DNA of 64,000 nucleotides, taken from contig NC_012878.2 of assembly GCF_000003195.3 (NCBI RefSeq), positions 56,854,629 through 56,918,628 on the forward strand. The letters run 5' to 3'. Source of the DNA: Sorghum bicolor. Lineage: Eukaryota > Streptophyta > Magnoliopsida > Poales > Poaceae. Made by a program: the position numbers and the translations under genes. Shown here one piece after another: positions 11,777 through 25,125 of the stretch. Position 1 is the stretch's first letter. Each line of letters opens with the position of its first letter. Under the pieces are notes generated by a model. The model made no database searches. It was not told where the DNA came from and was given only the letters and a program-made list of their open reading frames with translations.

Positions 11777-12115
11777 CTCTCTCCGTATACGAAATAAAAG
11801 TGGTCCTGACCGCTTGGCTAAAAAGAAGTCATTGTGCATGTGGAGCCCTATTCTAGACTAAAATACCCTTGGCTCTTCGATCGCGTCAAAACAAATTAAA
11901 AAAACATCGGCCAAGGGATTCAAACCTTGGACCCTGCCCGCAGGCCTCAAGTCCCACCTGCCCAACTAGTCCAGCTACAATTCTTTCTCGTCTAGAGGAC
12001 ACCCACAGACGTATTTGATAAGGGCAAACATGGAAAATACCCCTTAATTAATGACTTCTTGCTAAACACAATCATGTCCTAAACGACTTTTATTTCCTAT
12101 ACGGATCGGAGGGAG
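11777..12115. mobile_element. TIR element with TA flanks and tRNA-like core
   Basis: The ends are CTCTCTCCGTATACGAAATA and the inverted TATTTCCTATACGGATCGGA followed by GGGAG, each flanked by TA. It is about 339 bp. The termini point to a Stowaway-like (Tc1/mariner) element. The core (11911-11977, minus strand) is tRNA-like, with GGTTTGAATCC as a B-box match and AGCTGGACTAGTTGGG upstream. Confidence 0.65.
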
Positions 12116-12994
12116 TATATTCTAAGCATCTATATGTCACCTTTAATTCAACGAGTTGTAGATAATAACAATAAAAGATTGCTTACCCAACCGTGTCTAT
12201 ATATATACTTACCACAAACTATAAAAGCACAGTGAAGTCAATGTGTTAGTTCTTCTACATAATTGATCCACTGCATACAATGTACTGTATGAGGCTATGA
12301 GCTAGAGAGATAGTGGACGACCTTGTAAAATAATATGCGGTAAACACCACACGCTACACTTGAGTGATTCTAACATGTCGTTGCATGCACCTACACACTC
12401 TAAATATGCTATCATCTAACAGACCTAGCAAGTAGATACTCTCATGCATGGTAGGCTCTTTCACAGTTCTGGAATCAGGGCACTCAAAGAGCCTAGACTC
12501 TTGTTTCCTTACTAATGCATGACTTCTTTTGCTTTCTCATCCTTCCATATATTTGCAAAAAATCCTATAGAAGCTATATATAGCACAGGGCTAGACTGCC
12601 GGGAAGCTAGCACTCATAAAATCAGAAAAAAATAAATACATGAATAGATAAATAAATAAATGTCCTCAAAATGTTCATGATAATTTAGTGGCCTGGTTTT
12701 GTTGTCGATGGTGTGGTTGTGGACACTTGTTGACGGCTCGATCGAGGTACTTCACACACTGGAGAAGGAGCTGGATCGGTCAAAAGATGCGATAGATCCA
12801 TGCATGCTATTCCTTCATGAGAACAGCATGCTGAAATAATGACTCCAATGATCAGCCTGTCGACCTATTTTTTGCTATGGAACGATGAAGGATAAACCTT
12901 ACACATGTCTCACGACACGTTGCTAGCTACTATTGTCTTTGTCCGAAAATAAGTTTAGTTAGCAGCTCTAGGAGAGCAAGAGAGTGATATTGTG
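12116..12994. other. Intergenic, nothing recognised
   Basis: AT-rich sequence without a credible ORF or known repeat end. Confidence 0.4.
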
Positions 12995-13304
12995 GGTCTG
13001 TTTGGTATAACTCACAAAAGCTTCATGAGCTGTTTTGAGCTGTTTTTTTTAAACACTTATTTCTAAAACAGCTTCATGAGTGAAGCTGTTTTTCTTCTTC
13101 TCTCACAAAGACATGAGTTGGGATGAAGCTGAAAAAGTAGCTTATTGCAGCTCTCTCTCTCATCTATACAAGAAGTAGTTGGTGAAACTATTTTACCAAA
13201 CACCTTTTCCAGAATAGCTTAGGTTCATCTAAAAAGTTGTCCATAAAGCCATTTTGTAAAAAGACAGCTTCATTAGTGAAGTTGAGTTGTACCAAACAGG
13301 ACCT
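12995..13304. mobile_element. MITE with GGTCTGTTTGGTA ends
   Basis: The left end GGTCTGTTTGGTATAACTC and the right end GAGTTGTACCAAACAGGACC form an inverted repeat. The interior is built of diverged inverted pieces around AGCTTCATGAGC and AGCTTCATTAGTGAAG. About 310 bp and non-coding. Confidence 0.65.
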
Positions 13305-13473
13305 ATATGAATAATGTGAGTTTTACTTCATGGAATGGAAGTCATCTCTTTCTGTTACTCTCTGTAACTTGCCGAAGCTAGTAAGGTCATTTTGTAGACT
13401 GATCGATGATGGTATACTGGACCAATGCGCAGTTAATGAACATATATTAGAACAGTAGTATGAGGCATTGGGT

Positions 13474-13665
13474 CTGGTCAATTCTGATCAGAGCTTGGTG
13501 TCCAGTAGCTTATATCTGGCTATCTGTCCCAGTTTGGAACTTCGTATTGAGTCTGCTACTCTGCTGGTCAATTCTGATCAGAACTATGAAGATAACACAA
13601 TCTTGGATAGATACATTGAGTACAGTACAGTAGCTGTCCCAGTTTGGAACTTTGGATTGCAGCAA
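13474..13665 (+). repeat. Partial direct duplication, roughly 90-110 bp unit
   Basis: CTGGTCAATTCTGATCAGA occurs at about 13474 and again at 13564. CTGTCCCAGTTTGGAACTT also occurs twice (about 13525 and 13637). The order is conserved, so the region looks like an imperfect tandem duplication. Confidence 0.55.
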
Positions 13666-14624
13666 AGTTCTGTACAGAACAGAAATGTGGCTGTGTGTAT
13701 ATATATATATAGCTCGATCGGTGTTGATCAGTTGCCCATATGATTGGCGTCCTCATCACTAGTGATGATATGATGATATGAAGTTGCTGTACCGCTGCAG
13801 ACATATATGTGGATGGGGATGATCACACGCAGTGAACACTGCACGGATCGGGATCAGATACAAATAAAGGTTGGCGGCCATCAGTAATTATATTTATATA
13901 TATGGAATGGCACCTGCTGTAAATGGAAATCACATGATCGATGCATGCGTGCAATCAGCCTTCGATCAGTCTACTTCATTACTTCCTAATAACTAGGGTA
14001 TCTATGGTGATATCCCTTTCAAACTGACTATATATATCATATGTGCATGTGCATCCATGTTTATCCCTATGACTATATACTATGACATTATTTGTCGATC
14101 CTTGGAGCATGACCTAATTAGTGATTTAATGGATAAAGTGACGGCGATTGAGTGGAGAGTCTGATCTGTAGCTATGAGTGCCACTGCCATTGCCCATTTC
14201 TTCCATCGAGTGGCAGCACTTGAAATTTGCTTTTTCTTCAAATGTATAGCTAAGGTAATTTGAAAATAGTCTGAGATTTCTCATGCAAAATTATCATCCA
14301 TAATTTAGGTGCGAGATTTTAGAAAGTGTTGGATGAATCCAACAAATATGCCGCTAACTTTTCTATTGACTTGTGAAACTTATTGATTTACCTATTATTT
14401 CTTTTTAGAAAATATTAGAGATAGTGTGTTAGACTTAGAGTTGGCCGACCCCAATGACCTTCCGATTCCAAGGACAAAGAGTACTTACCCTATGTTCTCT
14501 CGCCAACTTAGACCCCGGTAAAATTTAAAAGTTGACCCCGACAAATGCATTCCATCCCACAAGAGAATACATATCTTGTTTCACTTGCTAGTTTTATTTT
14601 AGAGTGGATGTTTCACTTGCTAGT
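13666..14624. other. Intergenic, nothing recognised
   Basis: Contains short (TA)n tracts near 13698 and 13895 but no convincing gene or repeat boundary. Confidence 0.4.
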
Positions 14625-14862
14625 ACTCCCTCCATCCAAAAATAATTGTTGTTCTCGTTTTCCAAGAAACAATTTTAATTAAATATATATATTAAAAATA
14701 TTAGTATTTATGGTACATAATTAACATTATTAGAAAAATCTTTGAATCTAATTTTTCAATAATTTTATTTAGAAATATAAATCTTGTATATATTTTCTAT
14801 AAATCTAGTTAAATTTACGACATAAAAATTAAAACAATAGTATCTTGAGACCAAAGGAGTAG
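14625..14862. mobile_element. Stowaway-like MITE
   Basis: It begins ACTCCCTCCATCCAAAAATA and ends CTTGAGACCAAAGGAGTAG, with a typical AT-rich interior (AATCTAGTTAAATTTACG). The right end is mutated. Confidence 0.6.
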
Positions 14863-14937
14863 ACAGTATGGCTAAGGCTCAAGTGAAAAAGAGAAGCAAA
14901 GTAGGGGCCTTAAACAGTTAAACCCCTCCTGTTCTTT

Positions 14938-15140
14938 AGGCCAGTCTCAATGCATGTTTCATGGAAGTGTCATGCACATTAAATAGGGTGCCACATAAGC
15001 AAAATTGCTGACTTGACAGGGTCATTAAATGAATGAGTTTCATCAGATAAGAAGGAGTTTCATGTCTATAAAACTTATATAGCTCGGTTACCTAGTTTAT
15101 AGTCTTGGTAACTGTGCCATAAAACTATACATTAAAGACT
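14938..15140. mobile_element. MITE fragment with GGCCAGTCTCAATGCA end
   Basis: The left end GGCCAGTCTCAATGCATG and following GTTTCAT-rich sequence match a common grass MITE type that should end in the inverted form. That right end is missing or too diverged to see, so this is a truncated copy. Confidence 0.4.
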
Positions 15141-15319
15141 GTTCTTTTTAAAGCCCAGCAAGCCGAAGCCCACTTACTGGACGTGGTCCACGTGTAGTTG
15201 TGGACTCAAGCAGGCAACACAATCCCAGAAACGCAAAATTCACCTGCTTGTAATAAATCAATTGTTCTGGTCCCTGCCGACTCATCAACGACGCGACGCC
15301 CTTTTGTCTTCGTGATTCA

Positions 15320-15551
15320 GGCCTTGTTTAGTTGGCAAAATTTTAGTTTTTTGGCTACTGTAGCACTTTCGTTTTTTTTTTACAAACATTGTCCAATCAC
15401 GGAGTAACTAGGCTCAAAAGATTCATCTCACAAATTTCAGATAAACTGTATAATTAGTTTTAATTTTTATCTTTATTTAATGCTCCATGCATGTGATTAA
15501 AGATTCGACGTGATGGAGAATCTTGAAAATTTTTGCGACCTAAACAAGGCC
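15320..15551 (+). mobile_element. GGCCTTGTTTAG-family MITE
   Basis: Good termini GGCCTTGTTTAG and CTAAACAAGGCC, with family landmarks CTACTGTAGCACTTTCG and AATGCTCCATGCATGTG. 232 bp. The flanking triplets (TCA and AGT) do not match, unlike the copies with CTA flanks. Confidence 0.8.
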
Positions 15552-15968
15552 AGTCGCGCCTGTGCGCTCGCGCCCTCATCATGGCCTGGTGCCGGACCGA
15601 GCATCACCGCATCCTACCGGTGAGCCGTTGACCGGTGTGACGTGAGAAGGTGAATTTTTATCAAATTTTTACCTACAAGTACACCAACAAATCTCCAATT
15701 CTACACTTGTTTGTTTATCACCTTAACGTTCATTCTTTTTCCTTAGAGTAATAGAGGTCTTGTATGTTTAGCTAGGGAGGCAAGAGCAAATTGTTTTATT
15801 CTAAGGACCCCTGCACGCTCATGCATCTTGCGGCGCGTCGTTATAAAAACCTTTTCTCGATCTTAATAAAAACTACACAAAGCTTTTGTATATTTGAGAA
15901 AAAAAATAAAGATCTTATATCTGTTGCGAGTCAAAGAAAGAGTTTTTTTTCTACTAGACAATGAGGAT

Positions 15969-16478
15969 CAACTGGTAGAAAACTTGGCTCATTCCAGCAA
16001 GATGTCGGGTAAGGAAATTACATATTTCTAATCATCTAAGCATGGTTCACTTTGATTTTCGGCAACAAGAGCTTTTTAAGTGGTGACTCAATTTTCAACC
16101 GCCACTACAGCTGCACCTAGCAGCCTCTAGATATGTATTTGTAGAGATAAGTCTATTTCTAATCGATTTTTATAGATAGCTCTATTTTCCGTATTCTCTA
16201 GAAGAAATTAATTTCTAGAGGTGGCTCTATTCTCAACCACCACTACAAATCGATTTTTAGAGGTGATTAGAAATAGAGCTGCCTCTAAAAATAGGAGTTG
16301 CACATCTAGAAACTATTTCTAGAGACGGCTCCGGTTCATAGCCGCCTTTTAATTTATAGAGATGGTTGGAAATCGGAGTCGTCTTTAGAAACACTTTGTA
16401 GATGAAAGGGTATAAACGGTTGGGCCAACTCGTCTCTATAGAGGCATCCCAGGCACCTATGTACTTGTTTTCTATAGA
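15969..16478. mobile_element. Short CACTA-like (En/Spm) element
   Basis: The left terminus reads AACTGGTAGAAAACTTGG and the right terminus, inverted, reads ACTCTATAGAAAACAAG. Both are degenerate CACT(A/G)...AGAAAA ends. Between them are repeated short motifs in both orientations (AGAGGTGGCTC, TAGAGACGGCTC, TAGAGGTGATT), typical of CACTA subterminal repeats. No transposase is present, so it is non-autonomous. Confidence 0.55.
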
Positions 16479-16845
16479 GTAATGGCTGCTTGGACATTAT
16501 TCAATATCTACTTTAAAATTTAATTGCGTGGACTAATTTGATAGCCAATTAAAGCACAATGAAACTATTTTTTTTTGCGAGTGTCAATGGAACTATTGTT
16601 GAAAAGGAAATTGGCCCAACTAGTGATAGTTAGAATTAGTTAATTGAGAAAATGCAATAAAATGTAGGTGGTTTAAATATTTTTCCCTAGAGCCCTTTTA
16701 CAATGGTTGGAAAGTATCATTGGTAACTTTAGGTACTTTTATATTTTCTGTTTTCTAAATAATTAATTGAGAAATATATTATAGAGAGTATTTTAGAATT
16801 GAGGTTGTGTCCTTCTAAAGGTAGATGTAATGCTCTCCTCTGCAA
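16479..16845. other. Intergenic, nothing recognised
   Basis: AT-rich, no ORF or element ends identified. Confidence 0.35.
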
Positions 16846-17067
16846 CATGTTCGAGTGGCGGCCACCTAGTTCTCATCCTTGTTTCGCTGCGCATCTTTAA
16901 AGTGGGCAAACCCATTCGACCATGGTCACTGAAACTGTTTGGGCTGATTTTGTCTGACATGCTCGAGTGGCGGTCTGCCTAGTTCTCATATGTGTTTTGT
17001 TACATATCTTTAATTGGGCTAGACCATATCATGGTCACTGAAATGGTTTGGGCTGATTATATGGGCC
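16846..17067 (+). repeat. Diverged 112-bp tandem duplication
   Basis: Copy 1 (16846-16957) and copy 2 (16958 to about 17067) both run from TCGAGTGGCGG through CCTAGTTCTCAT and CATGGTCACTGAAA to GTTTGGGCTGAT. Many substitutions separate them, so the duplication is old. No known coding function. Confidence 0.75.
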
Positions 17068-17931
<864 letters not shown>

Positions 17932-18402
17932 GGAATTGATACTGTACAGACGTCCGTCCAATCCGGACGGACACACACAAACGACTCGAACCGCCGTGAC
18001 TATCCGCTCCCATCCAACTCGTGACCCCAGCGGACAGAAATAGATGCATCCAGTCGCTCTCTCTTCTCTCTCGCACGCACTCGCTCTCTTCGCTCTCCCT
18101 CGCCCGAGCTGCTCTCCGGCCGCGCGCCCAGATCGGGATGCTGCACCCGCGTGCAAGCTTTGCTGACGCCTCTGCTCGGCTGTGCTCCCTCCATCCCTCT
18201 CTCTCCTGCAACCTCCATTTACCCTGGGTGTTCCAATAGATCTCGCTCCCACTTCTTCCACCGGAGACAAGAACGACGACAACCACAACTACGGCTCCAA
18301 CGCGGTAGAGCGTTCCTTCTATATATCCAGCTTATCCTTCTTCTCCTTCTCTTCCTCCTCCTCTCAACCCAAGTTCCCCTCCTCCCCCTACTCCGTCTCT
18401 TC

Positions 18403-18432
18403 GGATCTAGATCTAGATCTAGATCTAGATCT
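18403..18432. repeat. (GATCTA)n hexanucleotide repeat
   Basis: Five perfect GATCTA units in tandem, palindromic as AGATCT/TCTAGA. Confidence 0.95.
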
Positions 18433-18467
18433 AAGGGACACGACGTTGATTAGGGTTTTCAGTAAGT

Positions 18468-18942
18468 TTTGTTGCAGTAGTCTTACTTTGTTGTTGCAAA
18501 AAGTAATGTTTCTTTGTTGTATTATTCTTTTTTTTATGTTGCATCTCGCTTTTGCGCTTTCTTTCTATTGTTGAAGTAGCCTCGTTTTGCTGTTGCAACA
18601 AGTAATATTTCGTTGTTGCATTAGTCTTTATTCTCTGATGTTGCATCTCGCCTTGCACTTTTGTTTTTCTTGTTTCAGTAGCCTTGTTTTGCTGTTGCAA
18701 CAAATAATTTTTTTGGTTGCATTAGTATTTTTTTCTTTGATGTTGCTTTCTCGCATTGCGCTTTGTTCTCCTTTTGTTGCAGTAGCCATGTTCTGGTGTT
18801 GCAACAAGTGATATTTCTTTGTTGAATTAGTTTTTTTCTAATCTTGCATCTCGCATTGCAGTAGCTTTGTTCTATTTGGTGTAGTCGCTTCGTTATGATG
18901 CTGTAGTAGATTTTTTGTTCTGATGTTGCAAACAAGTAATAC
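18468..18942 (+). repeat. Degenerate minisatellite, ~75-115-bp units
   Basis: About four to five units recur, each with TTGCTGTTGCAACAAGTAAT, then GTTGCATTAGT, then GATGTTGCATCTCGC, then TTGTTGCAGTAGCC. Approximate starts are 18468, 18583, 18684, 18788 and 18866. Units differ by many substitutions. Not coding. Confidence 0.8.
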
Positions 18943-19029
18943 TTTTTATGGGGGAGTGGTGAAGATGCAACGCACCTAGCGCGGTGCGGCGAGGGGATGC
19001 GCGGCGCAACAGAATGGTAGAGGGCAGGT

Positions 19030-19090
19030 GGCATGGCGGGATGGTGGTATGGCGGTACGGCGGGATGGTGGTATGGCGGCATGGTGGGAG
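19030..19090 (+). repeat. Short GGCGGGATGGTGGTAT tandem repeat
   Basis: GGCGGGATGGTGGTATGGCGG occurs twice, about 24 bp apart, in a G-rich run with further related GGCATGGTGGGAG sequence. Confidence 0.75.
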
Positions 19091-19322
19091 GTCGGGTTGC
19101 GTGCGAGCGCGAGATGATCCGCCCTAACTGGCGAGTGACACCCGAGTCGAACGGACCTAAGGCGCTAGGTGCTCTGTTGTTTTGGTCAGATCAAAACGAG
19201 TCGTATTGTTTTTGTGCGAGGAGCGAACACGGTTTCGTGGGGTGAGGAGTCATACACTCGGACGGATCCGAGGTGCGTCCGGACGCACCCCTGAAGCCGG
19301 ATGTCCGGCCGCTAGGACTTCC

Positions 19323-19347
19323 GATATATATATATATATATAAAATA
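19323..19347 (+). promoter_or_regulatory. TATA region for PUP-2
   Basis: A (TA)n tract runs into TATAAAATA about 120 bp upstream of the PUP-2 start codon. It sits exactly at the right edge of the probable Mutator-like element. Confidence 0.45.
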
Positions 19348-19466
19348 TAGACTCTTCGTTTCCTCCAAAATCTCGATCTCATTCTCGTCATCGACCAAAT
19401 CGCCCCACTTACAACCAACCACCGCCGCCGCTGCCATCATTGCTTACGCCTCCGCGACGAGCTGCA

Positions 19467-20504
19467 ATGGCGATCACCAGCGCGCGCCGCCGTCGGATAG
19501 CCCTCTTGGCGGCGAACTACGCGGCGCTGCTGGTAGGTTCAGTCGCGGCGAGCCTTCTGTCCCGGTACTATTTCGCGCACGGCGGCCAGAACCGATGGAT
19601 TGTCACGCTGGTGCAGTCAGTTGGGTTCCCGCTGCTCGTCCCCGCCGTGTTCGCCTCCGGTCGCCCCGCCGCCGCGCCGCGCCCGTTCCTGTGGTTCTCC
19701 CGGAAGTTCCTCGCCGTCTGCCTGGTCATCGGCGCCCTAATGGGCGTCAACAATCTGCTGTTCTCTTACAGCTCCTCGTTCCTGCCCGTGTCCACGTCGT
19801 CGCTGCTCCTGTCCACGCAGCTCGCCTTCACGCTCGTCCTGGCCGCCGTCATCGTCCGCCACCCGATCACCTTCGTCAACCTCAACGCCGTCTTCCTCCT
19901 CACGCTCAGCTCGGTGCTCCTCGCGCTCCGCTCGGGGGACTCCGGCGAGACCCCCGAGGGCGGCGGCCGGTCGCGCTACGTCCTCGGCTACGTCGTCACC
20001 CTGGGCGCGGCGGGGCTGTTCGCCGCGTACCTGCCCGTCATGGAGCTCCTGTACCGCAGGGCGGTGTCCGGCGGGTTCATCCTGGCCGTGGAGGTGCAGG
20101 TGGCGATGCAGGCCATGGCCACGGTGGTGGCCGCGGGAGGTGGCCGCGACGACGTGGCGCGCTGGGAGGGCTCCACGGCGCTGTACTGGGTGGTGGTGCT
20201 GACGCTCGTGCTGACGTGGCAGGCGTGCTTCATGGGCACGGCCGGTGTGATCTACCTGACCTCGTCGCTGCACAGCGGCGTGTGCATGGCCGCCGTGCTC
20301 ACCGCGAACGTGCTGGGCGGCGTGGTCGTGTTCGGCGACGAGAAGGCCGTCGCCACCGCGCTCTGCGTCTGGGGCCTTGCCTCCTACCTCTACGGAGAGT
20401 ACAAAAAGAAGAAAGAGGATGACGCTTCTCCGTCCGCTCCCGAGTACGACAGCGTCGGCAAGAACGGCGGCGACGTCCCTGGTCGCGAGCTCGAAACCGT
20501 GTAA
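19467..20504 (+). CDS. Purine permease (PUP-type transporter), copy 2
   Basis: A single-exon gene of 345 residues from the chosen start ([10 protein letters not shown]). An in-frame ATG at 19440 would add nine residues and is less like copy 1. It is a plant purine permease with the same blocks as the gene at 4214-5323, including [41 protein letters not shown] and [19 protein letters not shown]. About ten membrane segments are expected, and the family acts as base/cytokinin transporters. Relative to copy 1 it lacks about nine residues after VAAGGG and four residues (PFGA) in the loop [14 protein letters not shown]. Copy 1 matches the usual family length there. No frameshift or stop is present, so it may be functional. 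Confidence 0.92.
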   Translation: MAITSARRRRIALLAANYAALLVGSVAASLLSRYYFAHGGQNRWIVTLVQSVGFPLLVPAVFASGRPAAAPRPFLWFSRKFLAVCLVIGALMGVNNLLFSYSSSFLPVSTSSLLLSTQLAFTLVLAAVIVRHPITFVNLNAVFLLTLSSVLLALRSGDSGETPEGGGRSRYVLGYVVTLGAAGLFAAYLPVMELLYRRAVSGGFILAVEVQVAMQAMATVVAAGGGRDDVARWEGSTALYWVVVLTLVLTWQACFMGTAGVIYLTSSLHSGVCMAAVLTANVLGGVVVFGDEKAVATALCVWGLASYLYGEYKKKKEDDASPSAPEYDSVGKNGGDVPGRELETV

Positions 20505-20960
20505 AACAGACAAGACCGTGCCACACGCAGGTGATATAGGAGCCATGCGAGAAAAGCTAGAAACGCGTTGTGTGTACAAAAAATAAAAAAGGCTGTAGTT
20601 TTTTTATTTAGTTTTTTTTAAAAAAATAGATATGCATGTGTGGGACCTGAGACGCATGGGTTTATCTTGATTCTTAATGTAGGCTAGTAGCAAAAAAGAA
20701 ACAGTGATCATATAGGTAGCACAGTGATTGAACGTATCCGGCCGTATGATTATTTGAAATTATCTGATAGGGCGTTGTGTATCCTTTATATTGTCTAATA
20801 TAAAAAATATGATAAGGCGTTGTGCATGAGATAAACACTATAAAAAAGAACAATTTTACAAGATAATAGTTTATGCAAAAAAACAAATTTAAAAATATAT
20901 ACAGAAACAATACAAAATCCGTGCGGTGATCAGACCATAATAATAACACCTAACTTCTTT
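20505..20960. other. 3' flank of PUP-2, no gene
   Basis: AT-rich sequence that probably includes the PUP-2 3' UTR. No other feature is recognised. Confidence 0.4.
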
Positions 20961-21078
20961 TTGGGCCTAAAGTTTGCTAAAGTGGCCTTGTAAAAACATC
21001 GGGCCGCCAGAACTCTGGCCCAAAATCCACTAATCCAGTCTGCCAGCGGTCGACCAGAAGAGCACGAGGAAAACCCTA
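20961..21078 (+). promoter_or_regulatory. Site II-like motifs and telo-box of RPL37A
   Basis: TTGGGCCT (20961) and TGGCCCA (21016-21022) resemble site II elements. AAAACCCTAG (21070-21079) is a telo-box. This pairing is characteristic of plant ribosomal protein gene promoters and leaders, and it lies 120-240 bp before the start codon. Confidence 0.65.
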
Positions 21079-21199
21079 GCCGCATCCACATAACCTCGCC
21101 CGCGCCGCCTCCCCAAGGAGACTCGATACCTCTCGCTTCCGGCAACGCCTTCACGCTCTCGCTTCCGGTGACGACGCCCGCCACTCCCTCGTCGACGAG

Positions 21200-22758
<1,559 letters not shown>

Positions 22759-23362
22759 GTATGGACAGTTTGAAAAGGAATACCTGGATTTTGTAGTTCA
22801 GCCAAGAGTCGAGAATTATGATGTTGCCATTTTGCCTATTTAGCCAAATGAACAAGAAGAAATGTTTATCTATCTGTAGTTACCTTGATACTTTGTACTG
22901 TTTGGTTTCTCATGCTAAATTGATGGTATGCAAGTACTTCCATAATTGTATGTTTTTTTGTGTTGCCGAACAACTTTGATGTTCTGTGATGGTTCTGGTG
23001 GTGCTTAGCTGCTGGTAGCATTGAGATTTGGAACATAATATACCAAATTGTTGATTATGTTTTGAAGCAATGGCGGGGGCTGTCTTTCAATTAAGATAGA
23101 GAGAAGCAGAAGTGCCTATGTACAAGCAAAGGGAAAAAATCATGCCCTCCGGCGGCCAAATTGTTAATGATTACCAATGGTACATTTCGGTGCTGTTACA
23201 GCACTTGTCAAGCGCGTACTAATAGATTTGATGCAAGGATAGCAAGTCACCCAGAATGAGCCTATTCGCTTCTTACAATAAATTAGTGAATAATATTTTT
23301 AGTTATAGTTTTTTAGCCAAACGAACAGGTATTGGAATTGCTATTGGGTAGCACTAAATGCA
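22759..23362. other. 3' UTR and flank of RPL37A
   Basis: T-rich sequence after the stop, probably the 3' UTR up to about 23050. No further gene is seen. Confidence 0.45.
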
Positions 23363-23548
23363 GCTGTTTGGATGGTTTAGAATTCGGAATTGGAAATTGA
23401 GTTCACTACGAACCGGTATTCGCAGCACTTTGCTTGCCGCATCCCTCAATACGGAGCCTTGCCCCTCTGTATTACAGGGAATCAAGTCTCGCGATTTGGG
23501 ATTGGTACCAATTCAATCACAGGGTCTCCAATATCTACATTCAAACAG
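23363..23548. mobile_element. Small MITE with CTGTTTGGATG-type ends
   Basis: The left end GCTGTTTGGATGG and right end CTACATTCAAACAG are imperfectly inverted. The interior pairs AATTCGGAATTGG with CCAATTC-type sequence. About 186 bp. It lies just beyond the 3' end of protease-1. Confidence 0.4.
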
Positions 23549-23686
23549 ACCTTATGTATCTCATGCAGAAACTTGATTTATGCAGAGCAATTTCATCATT
23601 TCCGTTTTCTATTTTTTTTATTTTCATTCAGAAAACGAAAATTTCCGATCGAATGCTCTTACAAAACCATCAAGCTCAGCTTTCGA

Positions 23687-25125
23687 TCACCGGGTGCAGT
23701 TCGACTGCTTGAACCTGACCTGCATGTTCTTGAGGTCGAATTCCCAGAGGTGCTCTTGCTGCATGATGTTGCCGATGACCGACAGGCCGGGCCACTCGCC
23801 CTCCTGCACCCCGATGCACTTCACGCCCGGTTTCACGTCGATCACGTAGCTCTTCGCCGGTGGCTCCAGCCGCGCCGACCCGGCGAACTGCACCGCCAGC
23901 TTTGGGATGATCTCCGGCGCTCCCGGTCGCCGTGCCGTCCAGTTGTAGCAGTGCTCGAACGGGGGGAAGCTCACTTTGGGGACCCCGTCCAGGTGCTTGC
24001 TCAGCGCGGCGACCACGGCCTTGTACGCCGGGGCGGCGAGGACCGTGAGGGTGTTGCCGGAGTCGAGGATCACGCCGCCGCTCTTGGCGTCCCACACCTC
24101 GGCGGGGATGTCGAGGGCCTTGCCGGCCACGTGGATGGCGTCGACCTTCACGCCGTAGAAGGGCATCTCGGGGTCCAGGAACAGCTTCGTCTGGGTCGCC
24201 GGGGTCCGGGGAACTTGCCCCGGGCCGAAGGCGAGGTACCCGGTGGCGTTGCGCGGGGCGAGGTGGTCGACGAGGCAGTAGGAGAAGCTGCCACCGAAGC
24301 GCGCGGCGGCCTGGGTCGCGAAGGAGATCTTGGCGTTCCCCAGGCTCAGCACGCCGTCTGCTGACCGGAAGCTCTGGCCGTCGTGCGAGGAGGAGCAACC
24401 CAAGACCACGTCTTTCAGCTGCGCCACCTTGCCGCCGGGCAGCGCGATGGTCGCCGACTCGGTGCCCACGATGCCGCGCGCCCCCGCCGATCCTTCCTTG
24501 TACCTGCCATGCATGCACACACGTACAGGTGGTGGTAACATTGTCAGGAAGAAGAAGCGATGCATGCATGGATGGACAATGGCGCTGCTGCCGCGTGATG
24601 GTGGTGAGATAGTGACCGGTAATCGTAGGTGCAAGGGCTGGCCGGCGAGGAGCAGTTGGCGAGTGTGAAGGGCACGTCCAACTTGCACGTGTCGGACGAA
24701 CACGGGATGGGCGCCCACGACCTGGAGGTCTTTGGCCGGAACACGCGACCCGGCGGTGAGGCGCCGGCGCACTTGACCCAGGTGAGGTCGCTGCCGGTGT
24801 CCGCCACCAGCGTGAACTCCTGCACGGGCGTTCCCACGCGGAGCTTTACAAAGTACTGCCCTGTGCCGGAGTAGGCCCCCGACGACATTGGCAAGGAGAC
24901 CGCGGACGACGACGCCACCTCCGCGGCAACCCTCCGGCTTCCGCCCTGGCGCGACCGGAGACGGGCGCAGATGTACGCGTGCCGGCGCCGGTCGTCCCTC
25001 GCCCGCGAGGCTAAAGACGCTCCCGGCGCGGCGGGGACAAGATCGAGCCTCGCCGACTTACCGCTCGCGGTGGCCGCCGCGGCGAACAGCAGGACCAACA
25101 CGAGCAGGTTGCCGCGCAAGGCCAT
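23687..25125 (-). CDS. Nepenthesin-type aspartic protease, copy 1 (AP-1)
   Basis: Two exons, 25125-24617 and 24503-23687 (113-bp GT-AG intron), join to 441 residues. It belongs to the plant-specific A1B/nepenthesin-like pepsin family; the best informal match is the NANA-like group. Features in order: a hydrophobic signal-like N-terminus (about 1-22), a prosegment, the N-lobe motif YFVKLRVGTP, and the first catalytic site DTGSDLTW (Asp109). The flap region YDYRYKEGS is cut by the intron at Arg170. Then FSYCLVDHL and the second catalytic site DSGNTL (Asp317). Most relatives, including copy 2, have DSGT there, so Thr to Asn is unusual. Both aspartates remain, so activity is likely but untested. 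The downstream paralogue at 28099-31532 has the same orientation. Confidence 0.92.

Noticed and set aside
11911..11977. Intact tRNA gene
   Set aside because: A B-box-like match exists but I could not form a full cloverleaf with acceptor stem, and it lies inside a TIR element.
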